60,783 bases of DNA from Mycoplasmataceae bacterium. Lineage in GTDB: Bacteria > Bacillota_I > Bacilli_A > Mycoplasmatales > Mycoplasmoidaceae. The position numbers were made by a program, and so were the translations under genes. This document shows positions 31,849-44,034 of this stretch, one piece after another. Numbering within the stretch: the first letter of the stretch is position 1; each line of letters starts with the position of its first letter. The notes under the pieces are model-generated. The model did not search any database and was not told where the DNA came from. It saw nothing but the letters and a program-made list of their open reading frames with translations. The DNA lies in contig JAITRQ010000017.1 in the NCBI GenBank assembly GCA_031288285.1, positions 1 through 60,783 on the forward strand, written 5' to 3'.

Positions 31849-31903
31849 AAAGAAAGCGTGAGAGATTTATTATAGCAAAAAGATAATGTATTAAAATATA
31901 CGT

Positions 31904-33384
<1,481 letters not shown>

Positions 33385-33385
<1 letters not shown>

Positions 33386-34395
33386 TGGCTAAAGTATCTT
33401 ATTTTCCTAGCAATTATCAAGCAATTTATGATTTTCAGTCTACGCGAGCATACATTGACAAGTATGTCAAGCTATTAAATTTAGCGATCAAAAAACTTTA
33501 TCAAGCCATTTATATTGACCCCCCCGCAATAACTTCGGTTAGTCATTCTTGAGATGCAAGATTAACGAATCATCGTTTTGTGGCGTTTGATAATAAATAT
33601 ACACCCATCGTTTCTCAATTTTACGAAGATGCAAGTAATTACATGCGCATTAACCTTAATCGCTTTAAAACCAATCAAGATGTAGCGATTTTTACTTATT
33701 TACCAATAGTAATTAGAGATATCGTTCCGGGCAATAATCAAAGTATGGTTCAACAGTGTTATTTTATTGAGTCTAAAGTTATAAAAGTAGCAAGTGATTT
33801 ACAAACACAAAAATCTTCCATGATTACAATGATTAATATGCTTAATGTTATTAATCAAAGCGAAGAATTTCATGCGTATAAATCACAAAAATATTTAAAT
33901 ACTAAAATAAATTTCATTACCTTAAAACAATTAATAAAACTTTATCCAACACTTTCAACTAAAAAGGCTTTAGAACATTATGTCGTTCATAATGGTATAA
34001 CCGTTGTTCATCAAGTGTACACAAATTATGATTTACAATCATATCCGTCTGCTTCACCATCTTCTGATGACTATGCTAATACTAATGTTTTATATGTATT
34101 CAATAAATTTATTAATTCTGTTGTACCAATTATCAAAATATCGTTACGTCCGAATAAGGAAATAATTAAAAATCAGTTAGAAAAATACTTACCCGCCACA
34201 ATCATTGATGGAGTGTATAACGAAACATTATTGAGTAATGAATATGTAAATGACAGTTCTTTGGGAATACAAATATATTTTTCGAATTTAATGATGTTAA
34301 ATTTAAGAAAGTATCATCTAGCTGAAATCGTTCATGCACCATGGTCTCAGGATTTTGTTAATTATTGTTCAATTCATAAGATTGCGATTTTTTAA
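33385..34395 (+). CDS. Asparagine synthetase A-like pseudoenzyme
   Basis: 336 residues, the same length as AsnA (~330). Segments align in order with AsnA: YDFQSTRAYIDKYVKLLNLAIKKLY with its first helix, INFITLKQLIKLYPTLSTKKA with 'I.FihsqeLe..YP.L..keRE', then HNGITVVHQVYTNY and SSDDYAN with 'gAvFliGIG...HD.RapDYDDW', and VHAPWSQDFVNYC with the C-terminus 'Q..vW...'. The active-site residues are not kept: the QWDWE-type segment reads FIESK and the GGGIGQSR motif 3 reads SSLGIQIYF, lacking Arg. AsnA is related to class II aaRS, and the gene overlaps lysS by one base. I infer a non-catalytic protein, perhaps RNA- or synthetase-binding. The function is unknown. Confidence 0.55.
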
Positions 34396-34397
34396 AC

Positions 34398-36326
34398 ATG
34401 TTTAAAAAACCTAAATTCATTCGAAAATATGATTTTATTCATTATTTTACTCGCTCACGTGATGAATGATTTTGATCAGCAAATATGCTTGAAGCACAGA
34501 TTAAATCCAAGATTGATCAATACACCAAAACACTAGATCTATTAGAAGATGAATTTATGGTTGACGATATTGTAGATACAACAAAATATGATGCATTAAA
34601 GGATTTAGATAATGATGCAATTAGAAATAGTACTGATCCGAAAATTATTGAAGGTAATTTAGTTGATCAATTAGCAAAAATATACATTCAAAAATGTTAT
34701 CCTGATTGTTCGGTACACGATTTTGATTCTCTATCTAATTGCTCGTTAGAAGAAAAGTTTGCAAAAACTTGTCAAATATTGAAAGATAGCGAAAATATAA
34801 TTTTATTTCAACCTGTATTTATATATAAAAATATTGCAATTGCTAAACCCGATGTCTTGATCAAACGAAAAGGTATTTTCATTTTAATTGAGGTCAAAGG
34901 CACAACCAAACCAAAATACGCATATTTGGTAGATATTGCCTACCAATGACGAATTATCAATGATGTGTTATCGCATTTAATTCAAAAAAAAATTATAGAT
35001 TGTAAGTTATGTTTAATTGCCTATGAAAAATTATTGAAACACAAAGTTAGTTTTGTACTCACTGACAATATATTTTTGACTAAATCAAGTGTTTTATCGG
35101 CGGAACAAAATAAAAATATTGCTCTTTGTCTAAAATATAGTGACATTTACTATGAACTTGTGCAAAATGCCTATATTCATCCTGAATCTACGCTCAAAAT
35201 TAATGAATTATTATGTTTGGATGTACGAAAGAAATTAAAGCAAAAGCAATTAATTTCCTACGACAAATATATCTATCCATTGCTAAGCGATGAATTTGAT
35301 GAAATATTAAAAACATTAAAAGAACATGAAATTATTTTTTCTCCACAGTTTTTACCTGTATCTCAATACAAAAGCTGATTGAGGGAACACGAATTTTGAA
35401 AATTGATTCATACATATTATTATCTTTCTCAACAATATTTTTCAATGGGATATAGTGGTAAATTGATAAATTACACGAATGCCTTAGATATTTATCGTGA
35501 CCAAACATTATCTTCAATGGCTCAATGTATACAGTTATCACGTTATCAGACAAAACTAAAAAAAATCACTAATTATTTTGAAAATCTTAACGGTATGCAT
35601 AGTTATGTTCGTTTCGCTCACGGTGTATATTTACCGCGAGCAATAAAAATATTTAAAGATTTAAAACCAAAACGTGTTTTCTATGATTTTGAAAGTGTGA
35701 TGCTAGCATCAAGAATTTTCGATCATACACCACCATTTTTACAAACAGTAGTTCAAGTATCAATAATTGTTGAAGAATTTGGTGAAATCAAGAGGACACG
35801 AGATATTGTAATTGATCCAAAAAATTTTACGATTAATGATTTTAAAACAATCATTGATGCGGTAGATTGTGGTGATGATTACAGTTACGTTGTATACAAT
35901 AAAGCTTTTGAAAATACTCAATTGAAAAATATGAATATTTTTATTGATGATCCAATTTATACTAAAAAAATTAATACGATTACTGCTGACGCGAATTGCT
36001 TTGATTTAATGGACTTTTTTAATGTTGATAAACAATTAATAATCATCGAAAAACTTAAAGGACATTACTCTATAAAAGATGTCTTACGCTTTATAAATGA
36101 ATATTATCCTGAATTTTTAGCGCAATCTAATTCCGTGTCATACACGAATTTAAATATTCATAATGGAGTAGAAGCAACAAATACCTTTGCATTACGGTTT
36201 CTAGGCTATATTGACGATTCAACTTGAGAAAGCAAAGTGATTGATCTAAAAAAATATTGTCAAAACGATGTTAAAGCAATGATTGCAGTGGTATTACTCT
36301 TAGAGCTTATTTTAAAGCAAAAATAA
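34398..36326 (+). CDS. DUF2779 protein: PD-(D/E)XK domain plus DEDDy-exonuclease-like domain
   Basis: 642 residues with two nuclease-like parts. The N-terminal half has GNLVDQLAKIYIQ, then KPDVLIKRKGIFILIEVKGT, giving the PD-(D/E)XK triad Asp152, Glu165, Lys167 as in Cas4/RecB-type nucleases. The C-terminal half has the DUF2779 pattern: VFYDFES (Asp430, Glu432), VVYNKAFENTQL (Asn501, Glu505) and LKKYCQNDVKAM (Tyr620, Asp624), the spacing of DEDDy 3'-5' exonucleases. About six UGA=Trp codons occur. Such proteins are widespread in mycoplasmas but uncharacterised as far as I know. It starts 3 nt after the AsnA-like gene. A role in DNA or RNA processing, repair or defence is inferred from the domains only. 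Confidence 0.75.
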
Positions 36327-36328
36327 TC

Positions 36329-36955
36329 TTACCATTTACCTTTGGGACAATCTCGAAAATTTAATATCCGCTTTTGCTGTTTAAGATTAATATATTTGTT
36401 TTTAATTGCAACCTGACTTAAAACATCTAAGTTAGTTAAAGTGTGGTAAGAACAATTGTTAATTTTGAAATTCTTAATGCAAATATCCATGTTATAACTA
36501 AAAATTGCTACTACTCCCAACACTTGCAATTTAGCTTTTCGTAAAGTATTAACCACTTGTAAACAGCTTTGACCAGTTGACAACAAATCTTCTATCACCA
36601 CTATTTTTTGTTTGGGTTTAGTTTCGCCTTCAATTAGTTTGCTAGTACCGTGATTTTTTGCTTTGGACCTTACATATACCATCGGTAAATTAAGTAATTT
36701 AGATACATATGCAGCGTGGGCAATACCTGCAGTGCTAGTTCCGGCAATAATTTGAACTTGTGGATAATGTTTTTTTATTAAATCGGTTAGAGACGATTCT
36801 ATTTTATCTCTTGTTGAAGGATGAGATAAAATTAAACGATTATCACAGTAGATTGGAGATTTAATGCCACTAGATCATGTAAAAGGCTTATCAGTATCTA
36901 GTAAAACTGCTTTTATTTTTAGTAATTCTTTGGCAGCTATTTGTGCAATGTTCAT
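36329..36955 (-). CDS. pyrE: Orotate phosphoribosyltransferase
   Basis: PyrE joins orotate to PRPP to make OMP. In 208 residues it shows FTWSSGIKSPIYCDNRL at the start (the substrate loop 'ft.ssG.kSP.Y.D.R'), ILSHPSTRD, IIAGTSTAGIAHAAYVS, MVYVRSKAKNHGTSKLIEG and the PRPP loop VVIEDLLSTGQSCLQVV. All Lys/Arg of the catalytic loop are present. One UGA=Trp in FTWSS. The start lies inside the end of pyrB (19-nt overlap), and it converges with the DUF2779 gene. Confidence 0.95.
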
Positions 36956-37809
36956 AAAAGTACCGCCATTCTTACATAAACACCATTTTCAATTTGCGAA
37001 AATATTTTTGAATGCTTAGACTCCATAACAGCATCATCAATTTCAACATTGCGGTTAACTGGAGCAGGATGAATAATGATTGCTGACGGTTTTAGCATTT
37101 TAACTCTTGTGCTAGTTAATCCAAATTGCTTGTTATACATTTTGATGTCAATATTTATATCATCGTGAATTCGCTCTTTTTGAATGCGTAGCATATTAAT
37201 CACATCTACCTTTGGCAGATATGTATCAAAATCAACATAACTATATTGTTTATCTTGAAATTTTTGCGGTGCTGAAACAAATACATTCATGCCTAATCGT
37301 TTCATGATAGCAATATTGGAATGAGCCACACGCGAATGCAAGATATCACCAACAATTAAAACATTCAAGTTTTTGAAAGTTTTGAATTGTTGTTTAATTG
37401 TCAACAAGTCTAATAATGATTGAGTGGGATGATCTTTAGCACCATCTCCAGCGTTGATTAATGGTACTTTAATTTTCCCTACGAGATGTTTATATCAATA
37501 ATTTTCATTGTGTCTAATGACAATCGCATCTACACCAAATGATTCAAAAACTTTTACTGTATCATAGAATGTTTCACCTTTGATAATGGAGCTAGTACCA
37601 GGGGCAAAATCTATAGGATGACAATTTAAATTGTGTTGTGCTGTGATGAAACTATAGTGGGTTCGTGTGGAAGGTTCAAAAAATAAATTAGCTATTTTTT
37701 TATTTGTTAATTGCGATTTAATTTTATGGTCTTTAAGTTGTTGTGATAAATCTAATAATTCTTGGATTTCTTCAAGAGTTAATTGTGATAAAGACAGTAA
37801 GTTCCTCAT
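36937..37809 (-). CDS. pyrB: Aspartate carbamoyltransferase catalytic chain
   Basis: PyrB joins carbamoyl phosphate to aspartate, the first committed pyrimidine step. The 290-residue protein has FEPSTRTHYSFITAQ (carbamoyl phosphate loop), GETFYDTVKVFESFGVDAIVIRH, INAGDGAKDHPTQSLLDL, VLIVGDILHSRVAHSNI and IIHPAPVNRNVEI. Two TGA=Trp; TAG at 36937-36939 ends it. No pyrI, pyrC, pyrD or pyrF is in the window. It heads the pyrBE pair, with minus-strand TATAAT at 37823-37828. Confidence 0.95.
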
Positions 37810-37822
37810 GACTAATGTAGTA

Positions 37823-37828
37823 ATTATA
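37823..37828 (-). promoter_or_regulatory. -10 box of pyrBE
   Basis: Perfect minus-strand TATAAT 13 nt before the pyrB ATG. No attenuator-like hairpin or PyrR-type loop was seen between them. Confidence 0.5.
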
Positions 37829-37889
37829 TTAATTTATCATTAGTATCTAAACAAATAAACTTCAGGTAATTATTGGAACAATAAAAATA

Positions 37890-38693
37890 TTAAAAAAATT
37901 TATTGTAGTACAGGTTTAGTTGCTTATTGAGTTGTTTACGATATTGTAAAATTTTTGTAGTTTGAGGCATCATGTATGTTCATTGATAAGCGTAGTTTGT
38001 ACAAATATAGATAAAATCTTGAAGTATTGTTAATGATAAGTTACTTTTAGTTGCTAAAAATGTGATATTACGATTACTTAATTTGGTTTCGCGAATAAAA
38101 TTGGCTAGGTCCCAATACTCATTATTTAAACGACTTCATTCGTAATCAATAAATATAATTTGTTTCTTAACAGTAAGCAATAAATTATCTGCAGATAAAT
38201 CATTATGCGACAAGCATAACGGTAAATTATGATATTTGTTAAGTAACACATAATATTTCTGATGGTGTTTGGTGGATAATTTTGCGTATTTGATTGCATC
38301 AAAATAATTGTGTTTTAAAATTTTGGAAGTAAATTTTGTTTGGTGCAACCAGTTAATTTCGCTAACTAATTTTTGTAAGAATTCTTGACTATTGATAATT
38401 CGCTTATTCAATTTAATCGCTTTAATTCATTGTTTAATGGTATTACCAGTATGGACATCAAAATATAAGTAATATGGATTTTTGACTAGATTTAATATCG
38501 CTTTTTCATTTTTCCGATCGACTAAATGCTGATCATTAGCAATTCTCACTTGGTATGCACAACGATCGTTAGTGATAACTTTAAACGAAATATTTGTATA
38601 ACCATTGTGAATGGGAATAATTTTAACAATGTGTTGTTGTTGATATTTGGTGTGAGTAACGAACAACTTACAAGCAATGGCGCGGTAATCCAT
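37890..38693 (-). CDS. Choline/ethanolamine kinase-like phosphotransferase
   Basis: A 267-residue protein of the APH/choline kinase fold. The Brenner motif LSHNDLSADNLLL carries the catalytic Asp, and IIFIDYEWSRLNNEYWDLANFIRE has the metal-binding Asp and the 'DwE.a..n....DLa' pattern typical of LicA/choline kinases. The N-terminal part has GYTNISFKVITNDRCAYQVRI, the equivalent of the nucleotide loop ('G.tN....v......yvlR'). UGA encodes Trp at three places, including the Trp of the YEW segment. Substrate (choline, ethanolamine or another small alcohol) is inferred from family. It starts at the last base of the YitT gene stop (TAATG). Confidence 0.8.
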
Positions 38694-40021
38694 TAGGAAC
38701 TAATGTGTTGTTGCATAGCCATCGTGCCATCAATATCAGCAATTCGGCAAGAAGAGATTAGACAATTAGGATCAACAGTACGAACACATTGAATTAATTT
38801 TGGTAATTCCACACACATACACACCGATACTAAAACTTTGGTTTCCACTCCCGAGTATCCACCAATACCTTTAAGAATGGTAGCAGGATGAGTATAACTA
38901 GCATCTTTTAAATAAGTGTTAATACTATCGGCTTTATTTGAATAAATTTCGACACGCACAAGTTTTTGTCATGGGAACCAAATTTCTAGTAAGATACCGT
39001 TTAAAACAACTCATACTAACGACATGAAAAGATTAGCTGAAAAGAAATATTGGTATCCTGAATAATGTGCCGGATCAATAATTGCTCCCGAAGTATAGCT
39101 ACCTAAACTAACACCTACGATTAAACAGAAACTGTTAATGATAATGAACATGTTACCTAAACTTTTGTTTTTAATCTGAGAAAAATAAACAGTAATATAG
39201 TCACTTCCACCTGTACTACCACCCAAAATAAACATGATGGTATATGCAAAGGCAGTAAAAAAAGAATAAATGAAAGCATAAACGAACAGTAACAATGCTT
39301 TGCAAATATATTCGTTTGTAATGATTGAACGAATATCTTCGGGTGTTTGACTTGCAGATTGTAAATTAGTTCATATAAAATTACCAGTACTTGCATCAAT
39401 CACCGGGAAAACATTGGGTGCGAAAACGATTGATTGAATACGGTAATTTTCTAATGCTTCATTGACAGTGCTAGTATCACCAAATAACTGGATAGGATGA
39501 TTAGCAAACAAAGGAATAACACCCCATACAAAACCCATTCCTTGACTAACAACAATGTAGACAATTGTTAAACAAGCAAAACGCTTATTTAATTTTTTGA
39601 ATGCAAAAATTGTTAAGGGAATATTGAATAAAATGTAAACACATCAGAATAAAACGTTATATATGATAGCGGCAAATTCTTGTTGATTACTATTGGTGTT
39701 TTCTATCCCTCCATAACCTTTAAGTAATAGTGCATAAGTTAAACGTGCCAAGCCTTGAAAAGCGGCACTTGTTCCACCAGTATACAATCCTGTAGCTTTC
39801 ACAAAAAAATTAGCAACCAAAGACATAATGATTCCTAAAACTATGATCGTGGTGTATTTGACTCAAGTTTTTTGAAACATGTAAAAACGAGAAAAACGAA
39901 CAATTCCAGTATTAAAACGTTTTGTGGAGACAGAACGATGAGTAAAAACTTTTAAATCTTCTTCAGATACAAATGGATTTTTAACTTTAACGAATCAATT
40001 TTTCTTATTTTTTTTGCTCAT
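38693..40021 (-). CDS. YitT-family membrane protein with DUF2179 C-terminal domain
   Basis: 442 residues. A basic cytoplasmic N-terminus (MSKKNKKNWFVKVKNP) is followed by about six membrane helices; one opens with GIIMSLVANFFVKATGLYTGG, the usual YitT 'G......n.F..p..l..GGvtGia' start, and GGSTGGSDYITVYF is the internal repeat of that Gly loop. The C-terminal domain VEIYSNKADSINTYLKDASYTHPATILKGIGGYSG fits DUF2179 ('v.i.s.k...i...i.....rg.t...g.GgYsg'). It has an unusually large loop (~80 residues) between helices 4 and 5. TGA=Trp in several places. Function unproven for the family. Confidence 0.85.
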
Positions 40022-40133
40022 TTAATAATTACGATTTGCTAATTATAATAGTCTTTCATAGAAATTGCGTATTCTACCACTATGATTGTATTTATGTTAT
40101 TTACTCTATCAAATTAAACAAAATTGCTATATT

Positions 40134-41252
40134 ATGAGTGGTATGACTAATCAGCAAGTACGTATACCAAAAATCATTTTAGGAATGTCGGGTGGGGTGG
40201 ATTCTTCTGTTTGCGCCTACTTGCTACAAAAACAAGGATATGAAGTTATTGGTTTATTCGTTCAAAATTGGGATCGGGATCTTAATAACGATATTTTGGG
40301 AAAAACAAATAATGCTTCGTGTGATTTTACTAAAGATTTTAATGATGCTAAGCAAGTGGCGGATAAGTTAGGAATCAAAATTTATACGACAGGTTTTATT
40401 TCGCTGTATTGGAATAAAGTCTTCAAATACATGATTCAAGAATATCGCCAAGGTCTGACCCCCAATCCTGATGTACTATGTAATAAGTTTATTAAGTTTG
40501 ATGAATTTATTAAATATGCGAAAAAACATTTTGGTTGTGATCAAATTGCCATGGGTCATTACGCTAATATCAAAAAGACTAACAATAAATATTTTTTAGA
40601 ACGTTCATTGTGTGAAGATAAAGATCAAACATATTTTTTGTGTTGATTGAATCAAAAACAACTAAGTCATACCATTTTTCCTTTAGGGAATATTAATAAA
40701 ACGCGAGTTCGTCAAATTGCTAAAACTCAAGGATTTTTGAATTGAAATAAAAAAGATTCAACAGGGATATGTTTTATTGGCGAAAGAAAATTTAAACCAT
40801 TTTTGCAAAATTATATCAAACCTAAAATTGGTAAAATTATTGACATTGTTACAAAACAATGTGTGGGGCAGCACGAGGGGATAGCATATTTTACTCTTGG
40901 TCAAAATAAAGGGTTAAGTCTTTCGGGTCAAAAAAAACGATATTACGTTTGCGGCAAGGATGTTAAACATAATGTTATTTATGTTTGCGACCAGTCACAA
41001 CGTAAGCGTTTTTTAACTTCCACGCAATGCACCATTACTAAATTTAATTGAATTAGTGGCATAAGTCAAAACAAAAATGTTTTAGTTCGTTTTCGCCATC
41101 GTCAAAAATTAATCCGTGCACAATTCAAGATTGTCAATAATCAGATGATTTTATCATACACACCAACATTGGCTATAACCCCCGGTCAGTTTGCAGTTTT
41201 ATACCAAAATAAACGTTGTCTAGGTGGAGGGGTAATAGTAAAGATACTATAA
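40134..41252 (+). CDS. mnmA: tRNA-specific 2-thiouridylase
   Basis: MnmA adds sulfur to wobble uridine 34 of Lys, Glu and Gln tRNAs. Motifs: PP-loop [32 protein letters not shown] with the first catalytic Cys, [17 protein letters not shown], and [16 protein letters not shown] with the second catalytic Cys, then the C-terminal domain ([15 protein letters not shown]). The length from 40134 is 372. Three starts are possible: 40086, 40134 and 40143. TATATT at 40128-40133 would fit a message starting at 40143; the first 16 residues of the 40086 form look non-conserved. Confidence 0.95.
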
Positions 41253-41260
41253 TTTAAACC

Positions 41261-43963
41261 ATGTTAAAACTTTCATCCGACCAAATTCGCCAAATTTGAT
41301 TAGAGTATTTTACTAAGCAACATCATTTAATAATTACACCCAAATCTTTAATTCCTGTAAACGATCCGTCTCTATTGTGAATAAATTCAGGTGTAGCTAC
41401 TTTAAAGGCTTTTTTTTCCTCACAAACCTTACCACCTGCTAAACGTTTGTGTAGCTGTCAACGAGCATTACGAACTAACGATATCTATAATGTTGGGATT
41501 ACTGCTAGACATCACACTTTTTTTGAAATGTTAGGTAATTTTTCAATTGGTGATTATTTTAAAAAAGAAGCAATTACCATGGCTTATGACTTATTAATTA
41601 ATTATTACAAAATGGACACTAACCTGTTATACATAACTGTTTTTGAACAAGATCCTGAAGCATACGATCAATGGATAAAATTAGGTATTAATTCTCAACA
41701 CATCATCAAAGGAAATAGAGAACGTAACTTTTGAGATTTAGGATCTGGTCCATGCGGACCGTGTACTGAGATTTTTTATGATCGTGGTGATAAATTTGAT
41801 CCTAACAATATTGGTATAAAGTTATTTCAAGATGATATTGAAAATGATCGTTACGTTGAAATTTGAAATATTGTTTTTAGTCAATTCAATAATGATGGCA
41901 ATGGTAATCTAACTGAGTTAGTTAATAAGAATATTGATACTGGAGCAGGATTAGAACGTTTGGCTTCAATTAGTCAACAAACACCAACCGATTTTGAAAC
42001 CGATTTATTTTTACCTGGTATCAAGAGTTTGCAGATGCATAGTAAATTTCGTTATGAAAGTGATGCTTATTTTTCCCAAGATGCTAATCAACAGAGAATC
42101 AATAAAGATTTTAAAGTGATTGTGGATCATGTTAAAGCATGTATATTTGCAATTGCTGATGGTGCTTTACCAAGCAACAAAGAACGCGGGTATGTTTTGC
42201 GTCGATTATTGCGTCGCGCTTTTGTTTGCGCACGCCGATTAGAACTTACTAATGGTTATTTAACAGACTTAACCAACACCACTATTAGTACGATGAATAA
42301 TTTTTACGATTATTTGCAAACAGCTAGTCCAAAACTCATCAAAATAATGGAACAAGAAAATTTTATTTTTCAAGAAACATTAGCACGTGGTATGAAACTA
42401 TTTACTGACTTTGTTACCACCCAAAAAATTGATGATGAAATTGTTTTCAAATTGGTGGATACATATGGGATTCCGTTTGAATTGGTTCAAGAACTTGCAA
42501 ATACCCACCACATTAAGATTAATGAAATGGCATTTAACAAACGTTTAGTAGATCAACAAACTACTTCGCGTGCACATTTTGATGCTAAAGGCATGATTAG
42601 TCAAAATGCCCAATTAATTAAATTTATTACACCAAGTGAATTTGATTATGCAAATTTGAGTAACAAACACGCTAAAGTTGCTGCTTGCTTTAATCGCGAT
42701 TTTAAACAAGTTGAGCAATTACAAACAACAGGGTGGGTTGTATTTGATCAAACGGTCTTTTATGCCACAAGCGGTGGCCAAGATCACGATACTGGTTATG
42801 TTATATTTAACGACAGTAAATTAGAAATAATTGATGTAGTCAAAGGACCCAACGGGCAGCATCTACATCTAATTAATAATCTACACAGCTTATCAATTAC
42901 TAAAGGCGATAAATTTAGTTTATTTGTTGATAAAAGTCACCGCCTTGCAACTAGTCGTAACCACACAACCGAACATTTATTACAGCAAGCTTTACAAACA
43001 GTAATTGACCCGAACATTAAGCAAGAAGGTGCGTTCAAATCTGCAACCAAATTAACATATGATTTTCATTTCCATGAAAAATTGTCATCTAATCAATTAA
43101 TTAAAATTCAAGATCAGGTGAACGAATACATTAAACAAGCAATGCCAGTAACTGTAACCTTTGCCTCGTTAGAAGAAGCGCAAAACAAAGGAGCTAAAGC
43201 ATATTTCGTGGATGTGTATAAAAAAATCAAGGGTAAACTACGTTTGGTTGACATTCATGGAAATTCATTAGAAATTTGCGGTGGAACACACGTCACTAAC
43301 ACGAGTGATATTGAAGAGTTTTTAATTACTAAATTGATATCAATCGGTAGTGGTTCTTGACGAATTGAGGGAATTACTTCTAAAAAAACCATTCAAAATT
43401 TTTACGATGAATTATTTAATAATTACCAAAATAAAATTACACAAATGAAGCATAAATTGCAAGAATTAAAAATTAGTGATCAGACATTTGAAAAATGTGT
43501 CGCTCGGTTATCTTATTTTCCTACCACATCAGCAATGCATGATTTGAAACATAATTTTGAGATGGTACAAGAGTTGTATGATAAATTGATTATTGACCAT
43601 AGTAAATATTTATTTCAAAGCGATATTGATATTGTTAAAAATACTAAACCGATTGTTTCACAATCAAAAAAATTGCAAATTTTAGTAGTGGAAAATGTGA
43701 ATAATAAAGCTATTAACCAATTTCTTGGACAGGAGAATGTCAATAATTCACAAGCAATTGTTATTTTAAATAAACTTAATAACAAATTGCAATACTTTTC
43801 AATTAGTAATAGCGCAAATCAAGATTTATCGGCAAAAGAAATTGTGAATGAAATTAATAAGATTTCTCATGGCAAGGGTGGTGGTAAGACATATTACGCT
43901 CAAGGCGGAAGCGATGATGTTAATTTGTTATCGGATATCTTATCGTATTTAAAAGGGTTATAG
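41261..43963 (+). CDS. alaS: Alanyl-tRNA synthetase
   Basis: The 900-residue AlaRS has the class II core: [60 protein letters not shown] and [14 protein letters not shown]. The editing domain is intact, with HTTEHLL (HxxxH) and CGGTHV carrying the zinc-type Cys and His. The C-terminal region has the Gly-rich [13 protein letters not shown] of the C-Ala segment. Five UGA=Trp codons lie within otherwise conserved motifs, useful proof of the genetic code. It follows mnmA by 8 nt. A CIRCE element starts 11 nt after its stop. Confidence 0.97.
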
Positions 43964-43974
43964 TTTTAGTTAAA

Positions 43975-44001
43975 TTAGCACTCCCAACACCAAAGTGCTA
44001 A
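43975..44001 (+). promoter_or_regulatory. CIRCE operator upstream of lon
   Basis: TTAGCACTC-N9-AAGTGCTAA, one mismatch from the CIRCE consensus. It lies just before the lon -10 box (TATAAT at 44010-44015). Together with the clpB element it defines an HrcA regulon that includes Lon. Confidence 0.93.
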
Positions 44002-44009
44002 AAATGTGT

Positions 44010-44015
44010 TATAAT
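44010..44015 (+). promoter_or_regulatory. -10 box of lon
   Basis: A perfect TATAAT 19 nt before the lon ATG, immediately downstream of the CIRCE element. Confidence 0.65.
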
Positions 44016-44034
44016 ACCATCGAATTAAATTACT

